Assembly: GCA_002254335.1 (NCBI GenBank)
Contig: NIVA01000175.1
Coordinates: 1 to 9,278 of the forward strand
Source of the DNA: Bacteroidetes bacterium 4572_114
Lineage (GTDB): Bacteria > Bacteroidota > Bacteroidia > Bacteroidales > 4484-276
Reading direction: 5' to 3'
DNA length: 9,278 nt
Made by a program: the position numbers and the translations under genes. The notes under the pieces were generated by a model. It was not told the origin of the DNA. It was given only the letters and a program-made list of their open reading frames with translations, and did no database searches. Shown here piece after piece: positions 1 through 6,807 of this stretch. Every line of letters begins with the position of its first letter. Position 1 is the stretch's first letter.

Positions 1-1
1 C

Positions 2-259
2 CCTACTCTATTTAGCAAAACACTAATTGCCCTTGTAAATGATGTTCTATCGAAAAATGAATTATCAAAAAAACTAGGCCAAAAATCAATTTCCGGACAG
101 TTGAACAAAACAATTGTAAATTTGCTAAATAGTCAACTGGTCTTACGGACAATACCCGATAAACCAACCAGTTCAAAACAAAAATATAAGATTACTGAAA
201 AGGGAAATATTTTCCTGAAATTACTTAGACACAAAGAAGGGACATCAAACAAACCTTAA
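2..259 (+). CDS. C-terminal fragment of winged-helix regulator (AlbA_2/Schlafen-like or Fic-type), 5' truncated by window
   Basis: This frame is open from the window edge to a TAA at 257-259 and gives 85 residues. They read as a C-terminal winged-helix domain: a helix pair around LSKNELSKKLGQKSISGQLN, then a recognition-type segment, then the wing motif TIPDKPTSSKQKYKITEKG. The 'IPDKPxSxxQKYxLT' ending is, from family knowledge, typical of the tail of putative ATP-binding transcriptional regulators with an N-terminal AlbA_2/Schlafen-like domain (often labelled RecG-like) and of some Fic-family proteins. The catalytic or ATP-binding part lies outside the window, so these cannot be separated. 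The stop is 19 nt before the transporter start on the same strand, so the two could be co-transcribed. No start is visible. Confidence 0.65.
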   Translation, partial: PTLFSKTLIALVNDVLSKNELSKKLGQKSISGQLNKTIVNLLNSQLVLRTIPDKPTSSKQKYKITEKGNIFLKLLRHKEGTSNKP

Positions 260-278
260 AACCTACAATTTACCCTCT

Positions 279-1883
279 ATGCTAAAAAAGACAAAAATCC
301 CCCACACCTACGTCATTGTATTTGCCATAATAGTATTTTCTGCCGTGCTTACCTGGGTACTTCCGGGCGGGGAGTTTGAAAGGCATACCGTAATGGTTGG
401 CGAAACCGAACGTGAAATTATAAAAAGCGAATCCTTTAGTTACATCCAAAACCAGCCCCAGACATGGGAGGTTTTTTCCGCCCTTTTTGATGGTTTTGTC
501 GATAAGGCCGACATCATAGCTTTTATCCTCCTTATTGGCGGGGCTTTTTGGGTTATGAACAACAGTAGGGCCATTGATGTTGGGATTTATTCTTTTCTTA
601 AATTCACCAAAAAACTGGAACACAATAAAGTATTGAAATATCTTGGTGTTGACAACGTGATAATAACCTTGATAATGATAATGTTCAGTGCCTTTGGTGC
701 CATTTTTGGCATGAGCGAAGAGACCATTGCCTTTATCATCATCTTCGTCCCGTTGGCCATCACCATGGGCTACGACTCCATTGTGGGTGTGTCGATGTGC
801 TTTATGGCTGCCGGCCTGGGTTTTGCCGGGGCATTGCTCAACCCCTTCACAATAGGCATTGCACAGGGCCTCTCGGACCTGCCACTTTTTTCTGGTATCG
901 AATACCGCTTTTTCTGCTGGATCGTGATCAATGCAATCGGAATTGCATGGATATTAAGATATGCATCCAAAGTAAAAAAAGATCCCAAATCTTCACCGGT
1001 TTACGAAGAGGATGGATATTGGAGAAAAAAAGGCGATGCCGAAGATATTGAAAACATAACTTACAAAACTACAAAATCGGCCTGGATTACCTTTGCGGCC
1101 ATCTTTATAGTGATGCTGATATATTCGATACTGATGCCGCTAACAACATTAAAGGTAGGTAATTCATCAGCAACTTTACCGGTTAACCCGGTGCTGACAG
1201 CGGTATTTCTAATAACAAGTATTTTATCCCTCAGGAAATCGGCCCACTTTTTTGTGTTGAACCTGCTGATGTTTACCATACTTTACCTGATAGTTGGGGT
1301 GATGGGGTATGGCTGGTATGTTATGGAAATTGCCACGCTGTTTTTTGCCATGGGCATTGCTGCAGGTACGGCCATGGATTATTCGCCCAACAAAATCACA
1401 AACCTGTTTATTGAAGGCATGAAAGACATACTGTCGGCAGCCATGGTAGTGGGGCTGGCCGGGGGCATTATAATCATTTTGCGAAACGGCCATATTATCG
1501 ACACCATACTACATTCCATTGCCGGGTCGATGGGAGATATGGGGGAAATTGCTTCCGTAGGGATGATGTATGTTTTTCAAACAATCATCAATGTTATGAT
1601 CCCCTCCGGTTCGGCAAAAGCTGCCCTTACCATGCCCATCATGTCGCAATTTTCCGACCTGATAGGCGTGTCGAGGCAGGCAACCGTAATGGCCTTCCAG
1701 TTTGGCGATGGCTTTACAAACATGATCACACCCACTTCGGGTGTATTGATAGGAGTGCTTGGCGTGGCAAAAATACCTTACGACAAATGGGTAAAATGGA
1801 TAACCCCGTTTATGATCGTTCTGATCATCCTGGGGTTCCTGTTACTTATCCCTACTGTTTTGATGGAACTGAATGGGTTTTAA
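279..1883 (+). CDS. YfcC family transporter (DcuC/ArcD-like superfamily)
   Basis: This is a 534-residue polytopic inner-membrane protein of the YfcC family (C4-dicarboxylate anaerobic carrier superfamily, PF03606). Members are secondary carriers proposed to move dicarboxylates, amino acids or peptides; the substrate cannot be read here. A hydrophobic helix starts at about residue 11 and is followed by many further segments. Family signatures are visible: GMSEETIAF near 144-152, NPFTIGIAQG at 188-197, the re-entrant-like IPSGSAKAALTMP starting at 441, and FQFGDGFTNMITPTSGVLIG starting at 473. A hydrophilic, charged cytoplasmic loop lies around residues 227-260, before the second half. Length is close to E. 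coli YfcC (about 500). The ATG at 279 directly precedes a Lys-rich MLKKTK and then the first membrane helix, and no purine-rich Shine-Dalgarno is evident. No lesion is visible. The family call is firm and the substrate unknown. Confidence 0.9.
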   Translation: MLKKTKIPHTYVIVFAIIVFSAVLTWVLPGGEFERHTVMVGETEREIIKSESFSYIQNQPQTWEVFSALFDGFVDKADIIAFILLIGGAFWVMNNSRAIDVGIYSFLKFTKKLEHNKVLKYLGVDNVIITLIMIMFSAFGAIFGMSEETIAFIIIFVPLAITMGYDSIVGVSMCFMAAGLGFAGALLNPFTIGIAQGLSDLPLFSGIEYRFFCWIVINAIGIAWILRYASKVKKDPKSSPVYEEDGYWRKKGDAEDIENITYKTTKSAWITFAAIFIVMLIYSILMPLTTLKVGNSSATLPVNPVLTAVFLITSILSLRKSAHFFVLNLLMFTILYLIVGVMGYGWYVMEIATLFFAMGIAAGTAMDYSPNKITNLFIEGMKDILSAAMVVGLAGGIIIILRNGHIIDTILHSIAGSMGDMGEIASVGMMYVFQTIINVMIPSGSAKAALTMPIMSQFSDLIGVSRQATVMAFQFGDGFTNMITPTSGVLIGVLGVAKIPYDKWVKWITPFMIVLIILGFLLLIPTVLMELNGF

Positions 1884-1898
1884 TCTTTTTTGGATAGG

Positions 1899-1926
1899 CC
1901 TTTCAGGGCCTGAAAGACCTGAAAGG
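1899..1926 (+). terminator. Hairpin downstream of the YfcC-family gene, possible terminator
   Basis: The arms CCTTTCAGG (1899-1907) and CCTGAAAGG (1918-1926) are perfectly complementary with a 10-nt loop. The loop contains a second CCTGAAAG, so the left arm can pair with either right arm. It lies 15 nt after the transporter stop, where a terminator is expected, but no T-run follows, so Rho-independent function is only a guess. Confidence 0.4.
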
Positions 1927-2190
1927 GCCAAAGGGAAATCGGTAAATGCCGAAAACCATATATAATTATATAGTCAAACATCGGTAGTTTTTATATTTTG
2001 GCAAAGTGAAATCATTGGTCACCTTCATATTCATTCATCAGCCTTCAATCTTAGGATGCAAGACTTCTTTGGTGTTTACCGAAAGTTTGAAGAATATAAA
2101 TAGTTGGGTTTATGCGAAAGGCATATTCCCGCTGCACCTTCAATGTTGAAACCTACAAAAACCGGTGCAATTGAAATTAACCAGAACAGC

Positions 2191-2290
2191 CGGCATGAGA
2201 CAACTACAAACGGAAAGCCCGCCTGTCCGCCCGTGCCGGTACGGACGGGAATGACGTAGTCGGGCAGGCCCGGTTCAGCCGCCCTAAAAA
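2191..2290. repeat. Repeat copy upstream of rnr (left copy), interrupted by a GC-rich insert
   Basis: The first 29 bases (2191-2219) are the exact reverse complement of 4542-4570 after rnr. The segment 2272-2284 is the exact reverse complement of 4528-4540, and the match fades into an A-run at 2286-2290. The two halves are separated by 52 nt here but by a single base in the right copy, so this copy carries about 51 nt of extra sequence. The rnr start codon is 55 nt downstream. Confidence 0.85.
2220..2271. repeat. GC-rich palindromic insert nested in the left repeat copy
   Basis: This block is much richer in G+C than its surroundings. It has short inverted arms GCCTG (2221-2225) / CAGGC (2265-2269) and CCCGT (2230-2234) / ACGGG (2245-2249), so it can fold into a compact hairpin. 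It splits a sequence that is contiguous in the copy at 4521-4570, as expected for a small mobile palindromic element inserted into an older repeat. The reverse scenario, a precise deletion from the right copy, cannot be excluded. Confidence 0.6.
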
Positions 2291-2315
2291 TAAATAACAT
2301 TCTATCAATTTAAAT

Positions 2316-2323
2316 TAACTTCG
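2316..2323 (+). promoter_or_regulatory. Candidate Bacteroidota -7 element for rnr
   Basis: TAACTTCG followed by CA fits the Bacteroidota sigma-ABfr -7 consensus TAnnTTTG with one transition. It lies 22 nt before the rnr ATG. I see no good TTG -33 element about 20 nt upstream, so the call is weak. If right, transcription starts downstream of the left repeat copy, leaving that copy out of the rnr mRNA. Confidence 0.35.
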
Positions 2324-2345
2324 CAGAACTAATCTTATCGTTATT

Positions 2346-4514
2346 ATGGCCAAAAAGAAAAAAGAACCAAAAAAGAAAAAGCCAAAAATAGGCCGCAAGG
2401 CTTTGGTGGCAGGGATTTTAAATGTGTTTACCGAAAACCCGGTGGCAACACACAATTACAAACAAATTGCCTTTGCGGTTGGCGCCAGGGACCAGGCATC
2501 CAAAAACCTTGTAAAGCAAATCCTGGATGAGCTGATAAAAAAAGAAGAATTGAAGGAATTCCGCAGGGGAAAATATAAGATCAATCCAGAGAAATTTCAC
2601 GAACACGTGGGCAGGAAATCAACTATTACCGGACGGGTGGACATGAAACGGACCGGAAAAGCCTATATAATTTCCGATGAATTGGGTGAAGATGCATTTA
2701 TTGGCCCAAGCCACACCGGACAGGCCCTGCATGGCGATACTGTTAAGGTTCAGCTATTTCCCAGAAGAAAGGGGCACAAGTTAGAGGGCCGGATAGTAGA
2801 AGTGATAAAACGGGCGAAAACACGCTTTGTGGGGACTATCGCCAAATCGGCAAAGTTTGCGTTCCTCATCCCCGACAACCCATCCGTGCCGGTGGATATT
2901 TTTATCCCCCTTGCCGGCCTTAAAAATGCAAAACACGGACAAAAGGCTGTTGCGAAAATGACCGAGTGGCCCGAACATTCTAAAAACCCATTTGGTGAGA
3001 TTGAGGAGGTATTGGGCAGGCCGGGGGATAATGAGGTGGAAATGCAGAGTATCCTGGTTGAATACGATTTCCCTTTGTCGTTCCCTAAAAAGGTTGAAAA
3101 AGAAGCCGAAAAGATAAAAAGGGCCATTCCTGCAAGTGAGATTAAAAACCGACGGGATTTCCGCGATGTAACAACTTTTACCATAGACCCTGCCGACGCA
3201 AAAGATTACGACGATGCCATTTCGTACCGCAAGCTCCCAAACGGAAACCACGAGGTGGGCGTACACATTGCCGATGTATCTTATTACGTAAAACCAGGTA
3301 CTGCCATTGATGATGAGGCTTTTGACCGCGGCACATCCATCTATTTGGTTGACCGTGTAATCCCCATGCTGCCCGAGGTGTTGTCCAACAATGTTTGCTC
3401 GCTCAGGCCAAATGAAGATAAACTTTGCTTTGGGGCTATTTTTGAATTGGACGAAAAAGCTAAAGTGATAAGCGAATGGTTTGGAAAAACCATCATCAAC
3501 AGCAATCGCAGGTTTTCGTACGAGGAAGCCCAAAAGGTTATCGAAGACAAAAAGGGCGACCTTGCCCGTGAGGTTGAAATACTTTATGGCTTATCGAAAA
3601 AACTAAAAGAAGACCGTTTTAAAAAAGGTTCGATCAATTTCCACACCGAAGAGGTGAAGTTCAAGTTAGACGAAAAGGGGAAACCTATCGGGGTTTATGT
3701 AAAAGAGCAAAAGGAAGCCAACTGGATGATCGAGGATTTTATGTTGCTGGCCAACCGGCGGGTTGCCGAACGGATTGGCAGAAGGCGGGGCCGGGTTGAA
3801 CCAAAGACCTTTGTTTACAGGATACATGCGGAGCCTTCACCGGAAAAGTTGAGCCAGTTTGTCCAGTACGTCGGGAAGCTGGGCTACCAAATGCGGCTGG
3901 GCACCGAGCGCAGCCTTGCCAAATCTTTTAACGACCTTTTTAGCCAGGTGCATGGCAAAGGCGAGGAAAACCTCATAGAAACCCTGGCCGTACGAACCAT
4001 GGCCAAAGCCGTTTACTCAACTGAAAATATCGGCCACTATGGCCTGGCGTTTCAATATTATACCCATTTTACATCGCCCATCCGGCGTTACCCCGACCTA
4101 CTGGTGCACAGGCTCCTGGAAGCTTATTTAGATAAAAAACCTTCGGTAAACAAAGAAGAATACGAAGCTATATGCCTGCACTCATCGGGCATGGAACGTA
4201 AGGCAGTGGAAGCCGAGCGTGCATCCATCAAATATAAGCAGGCCGAATATATGTCGGATAAAATTGGGCAGGAGTTCGACGGCCTGATATCGGGGGTTTC
4301 CAAATACGGGATTTTTGTGGAGGTGAAGGGCAACAAATGTGAAGGCATGGTAAGGCTCACCGACCTGGATGATGATTTTTACTACTTAGACGAAGACAAC
4401 TACCGCGTAATCGGCCATCGCTACGGGCAGGAATATAAGTTGGGCGATCCGGTAAGGATAAAGGTAAAACACATCGACATCCGCAAGAAACAGTTGGATT
4501 ATGATTTGGCTTGA
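2346..4514 (+). CDS. rnr: Ribonuclease R (RNase II/RNB family 3'-5' exoribonuclease)
   Basis: This is a 722-residue cytoplasmic processive 3'-5' exoribonuclease that degrades structured RNA and takes part in mRNA and rRNA turnover. Domains in order are: a Lys-rich tail (residues 1-18), a winged-helix segment (about 18-85), cold-shock-like RNA-binding domains (about 90-225), the RNB catalytic domain (about 265-620) and a C-terminal S1 domain (641-722). The catalytic motif is DPADAKDYDD at 281-290. Its Asp281, Asp287, Asp289 and Asp290 match the four metal-binding aspartates of RNase II/R. The conserved TSPIRRYPDLLVHR begins at 576. The protein is somewhat shorter than E. coli RNase R (813) because the C-terminal basic tail is absent; the basic stretch is at the N-terminus instead. 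The gene stands alone, is intact, and is flanked by inverted copies of one repeat. Confidence 0.96.
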   Translation: MAKKKKEPKKKKPKIGRKALVAGILNVFTENPVATHNYKQIAFAVGARDQASKNLVKQILDELIKKEELKEFRRGKYKINPEKFHEHVGRKSTITGRVDMKRTGKAYIISDELGEDAFIGPSHTGQALHGDTVKVQLFPRRKGHKLEGRIVEVIKRAKTRFVGTIAKSAKFAFLIPDNPSVPVDIFIPLAGLKNAKHGQKAVAKMTEWPEHSKNPFGEIEEVLGRPGDNEVEMQSILVEYDFPLSFPKKVEKEAEKIKRAIPASEIKNRRDFRDVTTFTIDPADAKDYDDAISYRKLPNGNHEVGVHIADVSYYVKPGTAIDDEAFDRGTSIYLVDRVIPMLPEVLSNNVCSLRPNEDKLCFGAIFELDEKAKVISEWFGKTIINSNRRFSYEEAQKVIEDKKGDLAREVEILYGLSKKLKEDRFKKGSINFHTEEVKFKLDEKGKPIGVYVKEQKEANWMIEDFMLLANRRVAERIGRRRGRVEPKTFVYRIHAEPSPEKLSQFVQYVGKLGYQMRLGTERSLAKSFNDLFSQVHGKGEENLIETLAVRTMAKAVYSTENIGHYGLAFQYYTHFTSPIRRYPDLLVHRLLEAYLDKKPSVNKEEYEAICLHSSGMERKAVEAERASIKYKQAEYMSDKIGQEFDGLISGVSKYGIFVEVKGNKCEGMVRLTDLDDDFYYLDEDNYRVIGHRYGQEYKLGDPVRIKVKHIDIRKKQLDYDLA

Positions 4515-4520
4515 TCGGGG

Positions 4521-4570
4521 TTTTTTGGGGCGGCTGAACCAGGCTTTCCGTTTGTAGTTGTCTCATGCCG
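4521..4570. repeat. Repeat copy downstream of rnr (right copy, uninterrupted, inverted relative to the left)
   Basis: It begins 6 nt after the rnr stop with a TTTTTTGGGG run. Bases 4528-4540 and 4542-4570 are the exact reverse complement of 2272-2284 and 2191-2219, giving 42 matched bases in two blocks separated by one base. Position next to the stop suggests it could also influence rnr transcript 3'-end formation. Confidence 0.85.
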
Positions 4571-4817
4571 CATTTCAACAAGCTACCACTCCAATCCCTG
4601 CCGCATCTAATTCCCTAAACGGCTCCATACACACCCATACCGGCTAACTTCGTTTCGCTTGCTTCGCCCAGGAATAACAGAGAGCTATGTTTTGCATTTG
4701 TTATCACGATATTATCAGCACTAAACAAGATGGCCGTAATTTATTGTGTCGGTCAAACTATTTCGTCTTTCACTATAATTTTTGGGTTCAGTCAAAAAAG
4801 CAAATATTTGGGTGAAT

Positions 4818-4900
4818 AGCTGTCAGACAGTTAAGTTAATAGTCAGACATAAAATACTTTAGCTTCAGTGTTTAATTTAGAAGACAACTGTCTGACAGCT
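4818..4900. repeat. 15-bp perfect inverted repeat pair around a 53-nt AT-rich spacer
   Basis: AGCTGTCAGACAGTT (4818-4832) and AACTGTCTGACAGCT (4886-4900) are exact reverse complements. Each arm itself contains the palindrome CTGTC-A-GACAG, and a related GTCAGACA occurs in the spacer at 4842-4849. It lies 42 bp beyond the 3' end of the DUF3795 gene. It could be a large hairpin terminator, a multi-site operator or the ends of a tiny element. I see no target-site duplication. Confidence 0.7.
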
Positions 4901-4941
4901 TTTTAGACCGGACTAATTTTTGTTTGCGGAAAACTACAAAA

Positions 4942-5002
4942 ATCAACGACCCACATCCGGGGCATTGTGTACAGACATCAACGACCCACATCCGGGGCAT
5001 TG
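4942..5002. repeat. 26-bp direct repeat, 35-bp period, at the 3' end of the DUF3795 gene
   Basis: Bases 4942-4967 and 4977-5002 are identical over 26 bp. Read on the minus strand, the copy at 4977-5002 encodes the zinc-finger-like CPGCGSL segment of the DUF3795 protein. The copy at 4942-4967 is read in another frame because 35 is not a multiple of three, and it supplies the stop codon. This looks like a recent short tandem duplication. Confidence 0.9.
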
Positions 5003-5352
5003 GTATTTTTCCTGCTGGTTTTGAAGAAAGATTTCGATGCCTGAATTTTTTATTTCGTTGAGGTTTTCTACCATGCCCATATCAAATCTCTTCCTATAAT
5101 TACCATCCAATCTTTGCAATGCCCCACATGGAAATTCATCGCACTCGAAGCAAAACTGCACCTCTTTGTTCATCAGCTTTGTGCAGCGCTTTATTAAAAA
5201 TGCACATTGTTTATTACGGGGCCGGCACCCCACACAATGTGTTATCTTGTACCTAACTTGGGTGTGTTGGTGATAAAGGCACGATATGCGCCACAAATGC
5301 CACAGTTCATGCCGCAGGGGGCAATCAGCTCAGAGGATATAATTTCGGCCAT
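4943..5352 (-). pseudogene. DUF3795 (Cys-rich, probable metal-binding) gene with frameshift
   Basis: This is a small Cys-rich protein of the DUF3795 family, whose function is not known. The true start is probably the ATG at 5352-5350, which opens MAEIISSELIAPCGMNCGIC, the family's N-terminal motif. That frame stops at 5244-5242 after 36 residues. The remainder continues in the -1 frame: YKITHCVGCRPRNKQCAF, then CFECDEFPC, RYRKRF-like and MGMVENL motifs, then CPGCG. One added base between about 5244 and 5256 would restore a product of about 136 residues, the usual family size. Read alone, the downstream frame gives 117 residues from an ATG at 5296 but has a nonsense N-terminus lacking CGMNCGIC. 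The 3' end is also altered by a tandem duplication, so the last residues after VHN are probably not native. It could be real decay or a sequencing indel. Confidence 0.8.
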
Positions 5353-5440
5353 AAAATCTTCTCTGAAATTAAATTTACTTACTCAAGTACAATCCTGTTT
5401 TCGATTCTTAGGACATAACCAGTATCTTCAAAAAAATGAT

Positions 5441-6259
5441 TCATATAACCTGCTGGATTTCTAATAAGTTTGCGAATAGCTCATTACTTTCCCCAAGCCT
5501 TTCATTTAACTGATTTTCATCAGATGGAAGCCCGTCATAATTCTCTAACAATGTTATATTGCCAGTCTGTTCATTTAATTCGTATATCGCAACATCTATC
5601 GACGGCACCATTGATTTGTGAGGAACTATTTTATTCATTTTTGCAAGACTGGGACCTTTCTTTTTATCAGGTAAATTCGTCAGTTTATTGAATAAATATT
5701 CAGCTTTTACAGTTAGAGTTAAATAATTTATCAAATACGGGCTATGTGTTGTTATTATCAATTTATTGTTTTTATCCCTGTTATTAAATTCCATTAAACT
5801 ATTTAATAGTTGCCGCTGCGAACCTGGAAACAAATTCTGTTCAGGTTCTTCAACAATATTTATAAAAGATGAATAAGTAAATTTAGCCGACAAAAACTCA
5901 AGTGATGCTTGCTTTACATCATCTGAAATATTTGGGTTAGAAAGAATTTGTTCAATCTCTTTTCGGATTCTTTTTTCTTCATCAATACTTATATCTTTAA
6001 CCGTATTATCATCCTTTTTTATTAATGGACCAGCTAAAAAACTGCTCACTATATACAGGGGCACAAACGATTGAAAACCACTTGACGCTTCAGAAAGTTT
6101 AACTTTGTAACCTTCACCTATAATCCAGGAAAGCTTATTAAGTTTTTGATATTCAAATTTTACTTTATTGATAGGTAATTCAATTTGTCCTTTCAATTCT
6201 CCTATGGCATTTATAAATTCATCAGAAAATGTGTACAGCGTACTTGGTAAACCTTTCAA
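5441..6259 (-). pseudogene. AAA/SMC-like ATPase, C-terminal fragment (signature, Walker B, H-loop)
   Basis: This 272-residue open frame can only begin at a TTG (6259-6257); an upstream in-frame TAA and the missing Walker A mark it as the 3' part of a broken gene. Visible motifs, numbered from the TTG, are an ABC/SMC-like signature LSEASSGFQS (55-64), Walker B FINIVEEPEQNLFP (132-145) and a switch His in TTHSPY (170-175). This is the architecture of AAA_21/OLD-like ATPases of PF13304 type. Upstream codons in this frame read GQYVNTLKGLPSTLYTF, continuous with family sequence, so the reading frame before the TTG is also native. The region is clearly AT-richer than rnr or tatC, which suggests a separate origin. 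No partner effector gene (nuclease, TOPRIM or similar) is adjacent, so a defence role cannot be argued. Confidence 0.8.
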
Positions 6260-6287
6260 GGTATTTACGTATTGTCCTTAAAATAAT

Positions 6288-6539
6288 TTACAATGTTTTG
6301 ATACGAACAATGCTTTTTAAACCGGTTGTTGGTAGATAAATCTTTTTCGCTAAAATCTCCTTTACTAAAGATTTTTCAATCCAGGACATTGATGAAATTA
6401 GTTTTGCGACAGTGCTTTTGCCTGAACCCTGATTACCGATAAATACAGTTACTTTTTTAATATCCATCCATTCGTTTCCGTTGGCATTTTTAAAGCCGCC
6501 TTTAATTGGTCCGAAATTCTTAATTTTAATCTTATTCAT
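6288..6539 (-). pseudogene. AAA/SMC-like ATPase, N-terminal fragment (Walker A)
   Basis: This 83-residue frame from an ATG at 6539 encodes the N-terminal beta strand MNKIKIKNFGPIKGG and a perfect Walker A, GNQGSGKST (35-43), followed by MSWIEKSLV. After residue 59 the sequence stops looking like the family, but the +1 frame continues it: KGDFSEKDLSTNNRFKK, then HCSYQNIVNYFKDNT, ending at a TAA (6267-6265). One missing A in the A-run at about 6361-6363 explains this. After KDNT a further, third frame is needed to reach the C-terminal fragment. From memory, intact relatives have several dozen more residues between these points, so an internal deletion near 6262-6275 is likely. With the C-terminal fragment this is one gene, 6539 down to 5441. 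Confidence 0.8.
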
Positions 6540-6558
6540 TATTAAAATATTTATTTCA

Positions 6559-6566
6559 CAAATTTA
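6559..6566 (-). promoter_or_regulatory. -7 element for the broken AAA ATPase gene
   Basis: On the minus strand TAAATTTG, followed by TG, is an exact TAnnTTTG match. It places a transcription start about 10-15 nt before the ATG at 6539. The -33 TTG is not clear in the A-rich sequence upstream. Spacing and exact match make this the best promoter for the gene. Confidence 0.45.
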
Positions 6567-6600
6567 CATCTTTTGTTTTTATTCATCCCGCATTTGCTAT

Positions 6601-6635
6601 TTGCCCGGTCATTAATTACAATTTAATTAAGTTTG
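6601..6635 (+). promoter_or_regulatory. Candidate promoter upstream of tatC
   Basis: TAAGTTTG followed by CA (6628-6635) matches the Bacteroidota -7 consensus exactly. A TTG at 6601-6603 lies 24 nt upstream of it, slightly wide for a -33 element. If it drives tatC, the leader would be about 290 nt and include the octamer repeat tract. A weaker TATGTTTT (6904-6911) close to the tatC start is an alternative. Confidence 0.35.
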
Positions 6636-6712
6636 CACCCTAAAAAATTACACACTCAATTAGTGTTGTTTTTTTCAACTAAATGGCATTTTAGGATGTT
6701 GTGCCGGGGAGA

Positions 6713-6807
6713 GTGGAAAGGTGGAAGACTGGAACAATGGAAAGGTGGAAGATTGGAAAGATGGAAAGGAAAGACGGAAAAATGGAACCTGTGGAACAGT
6801 GGAACAA
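6713..6807 (+). repeat. Degenerate 8-bp tandem repeat, TGGAANNN
   Basis: From 6713 the sequence steps through TGGAAAGG, TGGAAGAC, TGGAACAA, TGGAAAGG, TGGAAGAT, TGGAAAGA and TGGAAAGG in exact 8-nt register. It then loosens (AAAGACGGAAAAA) and resumes as TGGAACC, TGTGGAACAG, TGGAACAA. The fixed core is TGGAA with a variable three-base tail rich in A and G. The 8-bp period is incompatible with a coding repeat. It sits between the candidate promoter and tatC, 124 nt before the start codon. Confidence 0.85.

Larger units (their letters stand above)
1884..2345. other. Non-coding gap between the transporter and rnr
   Basis: This 462-bp gap has no convincing gene. It holds a hairpin just after the transporter stop (1899-1926), an AT-rich stretch around 1960-2000, a composite repeat at 2191-2290 matching an inverted copy after rnr, and a promoter-like element before rnr. 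A 47-codon GTG-initiated frame (2006-2149) is not supported by any recognisable protein feature. Confidence 0.7.
4515..4942. other. Non-coding gap between rnr and the DUF3795 gene
   Basis: This 428-bp gap contains no gene I can support. It holds the right copy of the rnr-flanking repeat (4521-4570) and a 15-bp inverted repeat pair (4818-4832 / 4886-4900). The stretch from 4571 to about 4800 shows neither coding character nor a recognised RNA. Confidence 0.7.

Noticed and set aside
2006..2149. GTG-initiated 47-codon frame preceded by a TATATTTTG-like element
   Set aside because: The -7-like box would leave almost no leader before the GTG, and the peptide has no recognisable feature.
2076..2300. 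Minus-strand 74-codon frame upstream of rnr
   Set aside because: Much of it is a translation of the repeat and the GC-rich insert; no start context or recognisable protein.
2781..3533. A 250-codon open frame antisense to rnr
   Set aside because: It lies entirely inside the well-conserved RNase R gene, shows no family motif, and is explained by the codon structure of the sense strand.
4818..4900. 83-bp MITE with terminal inverted repeats
   Set aside because: No flanking target-site duplication is visible and there is no second copy in the window, so only an inverted repeat is reported.
5441..6539. AAA ATPase as part of an anti-phage system
   Set aside because: The gene is broken and has no adjacent nuclease, TOPRIM or other effector; DUF3795 is not a known partner.
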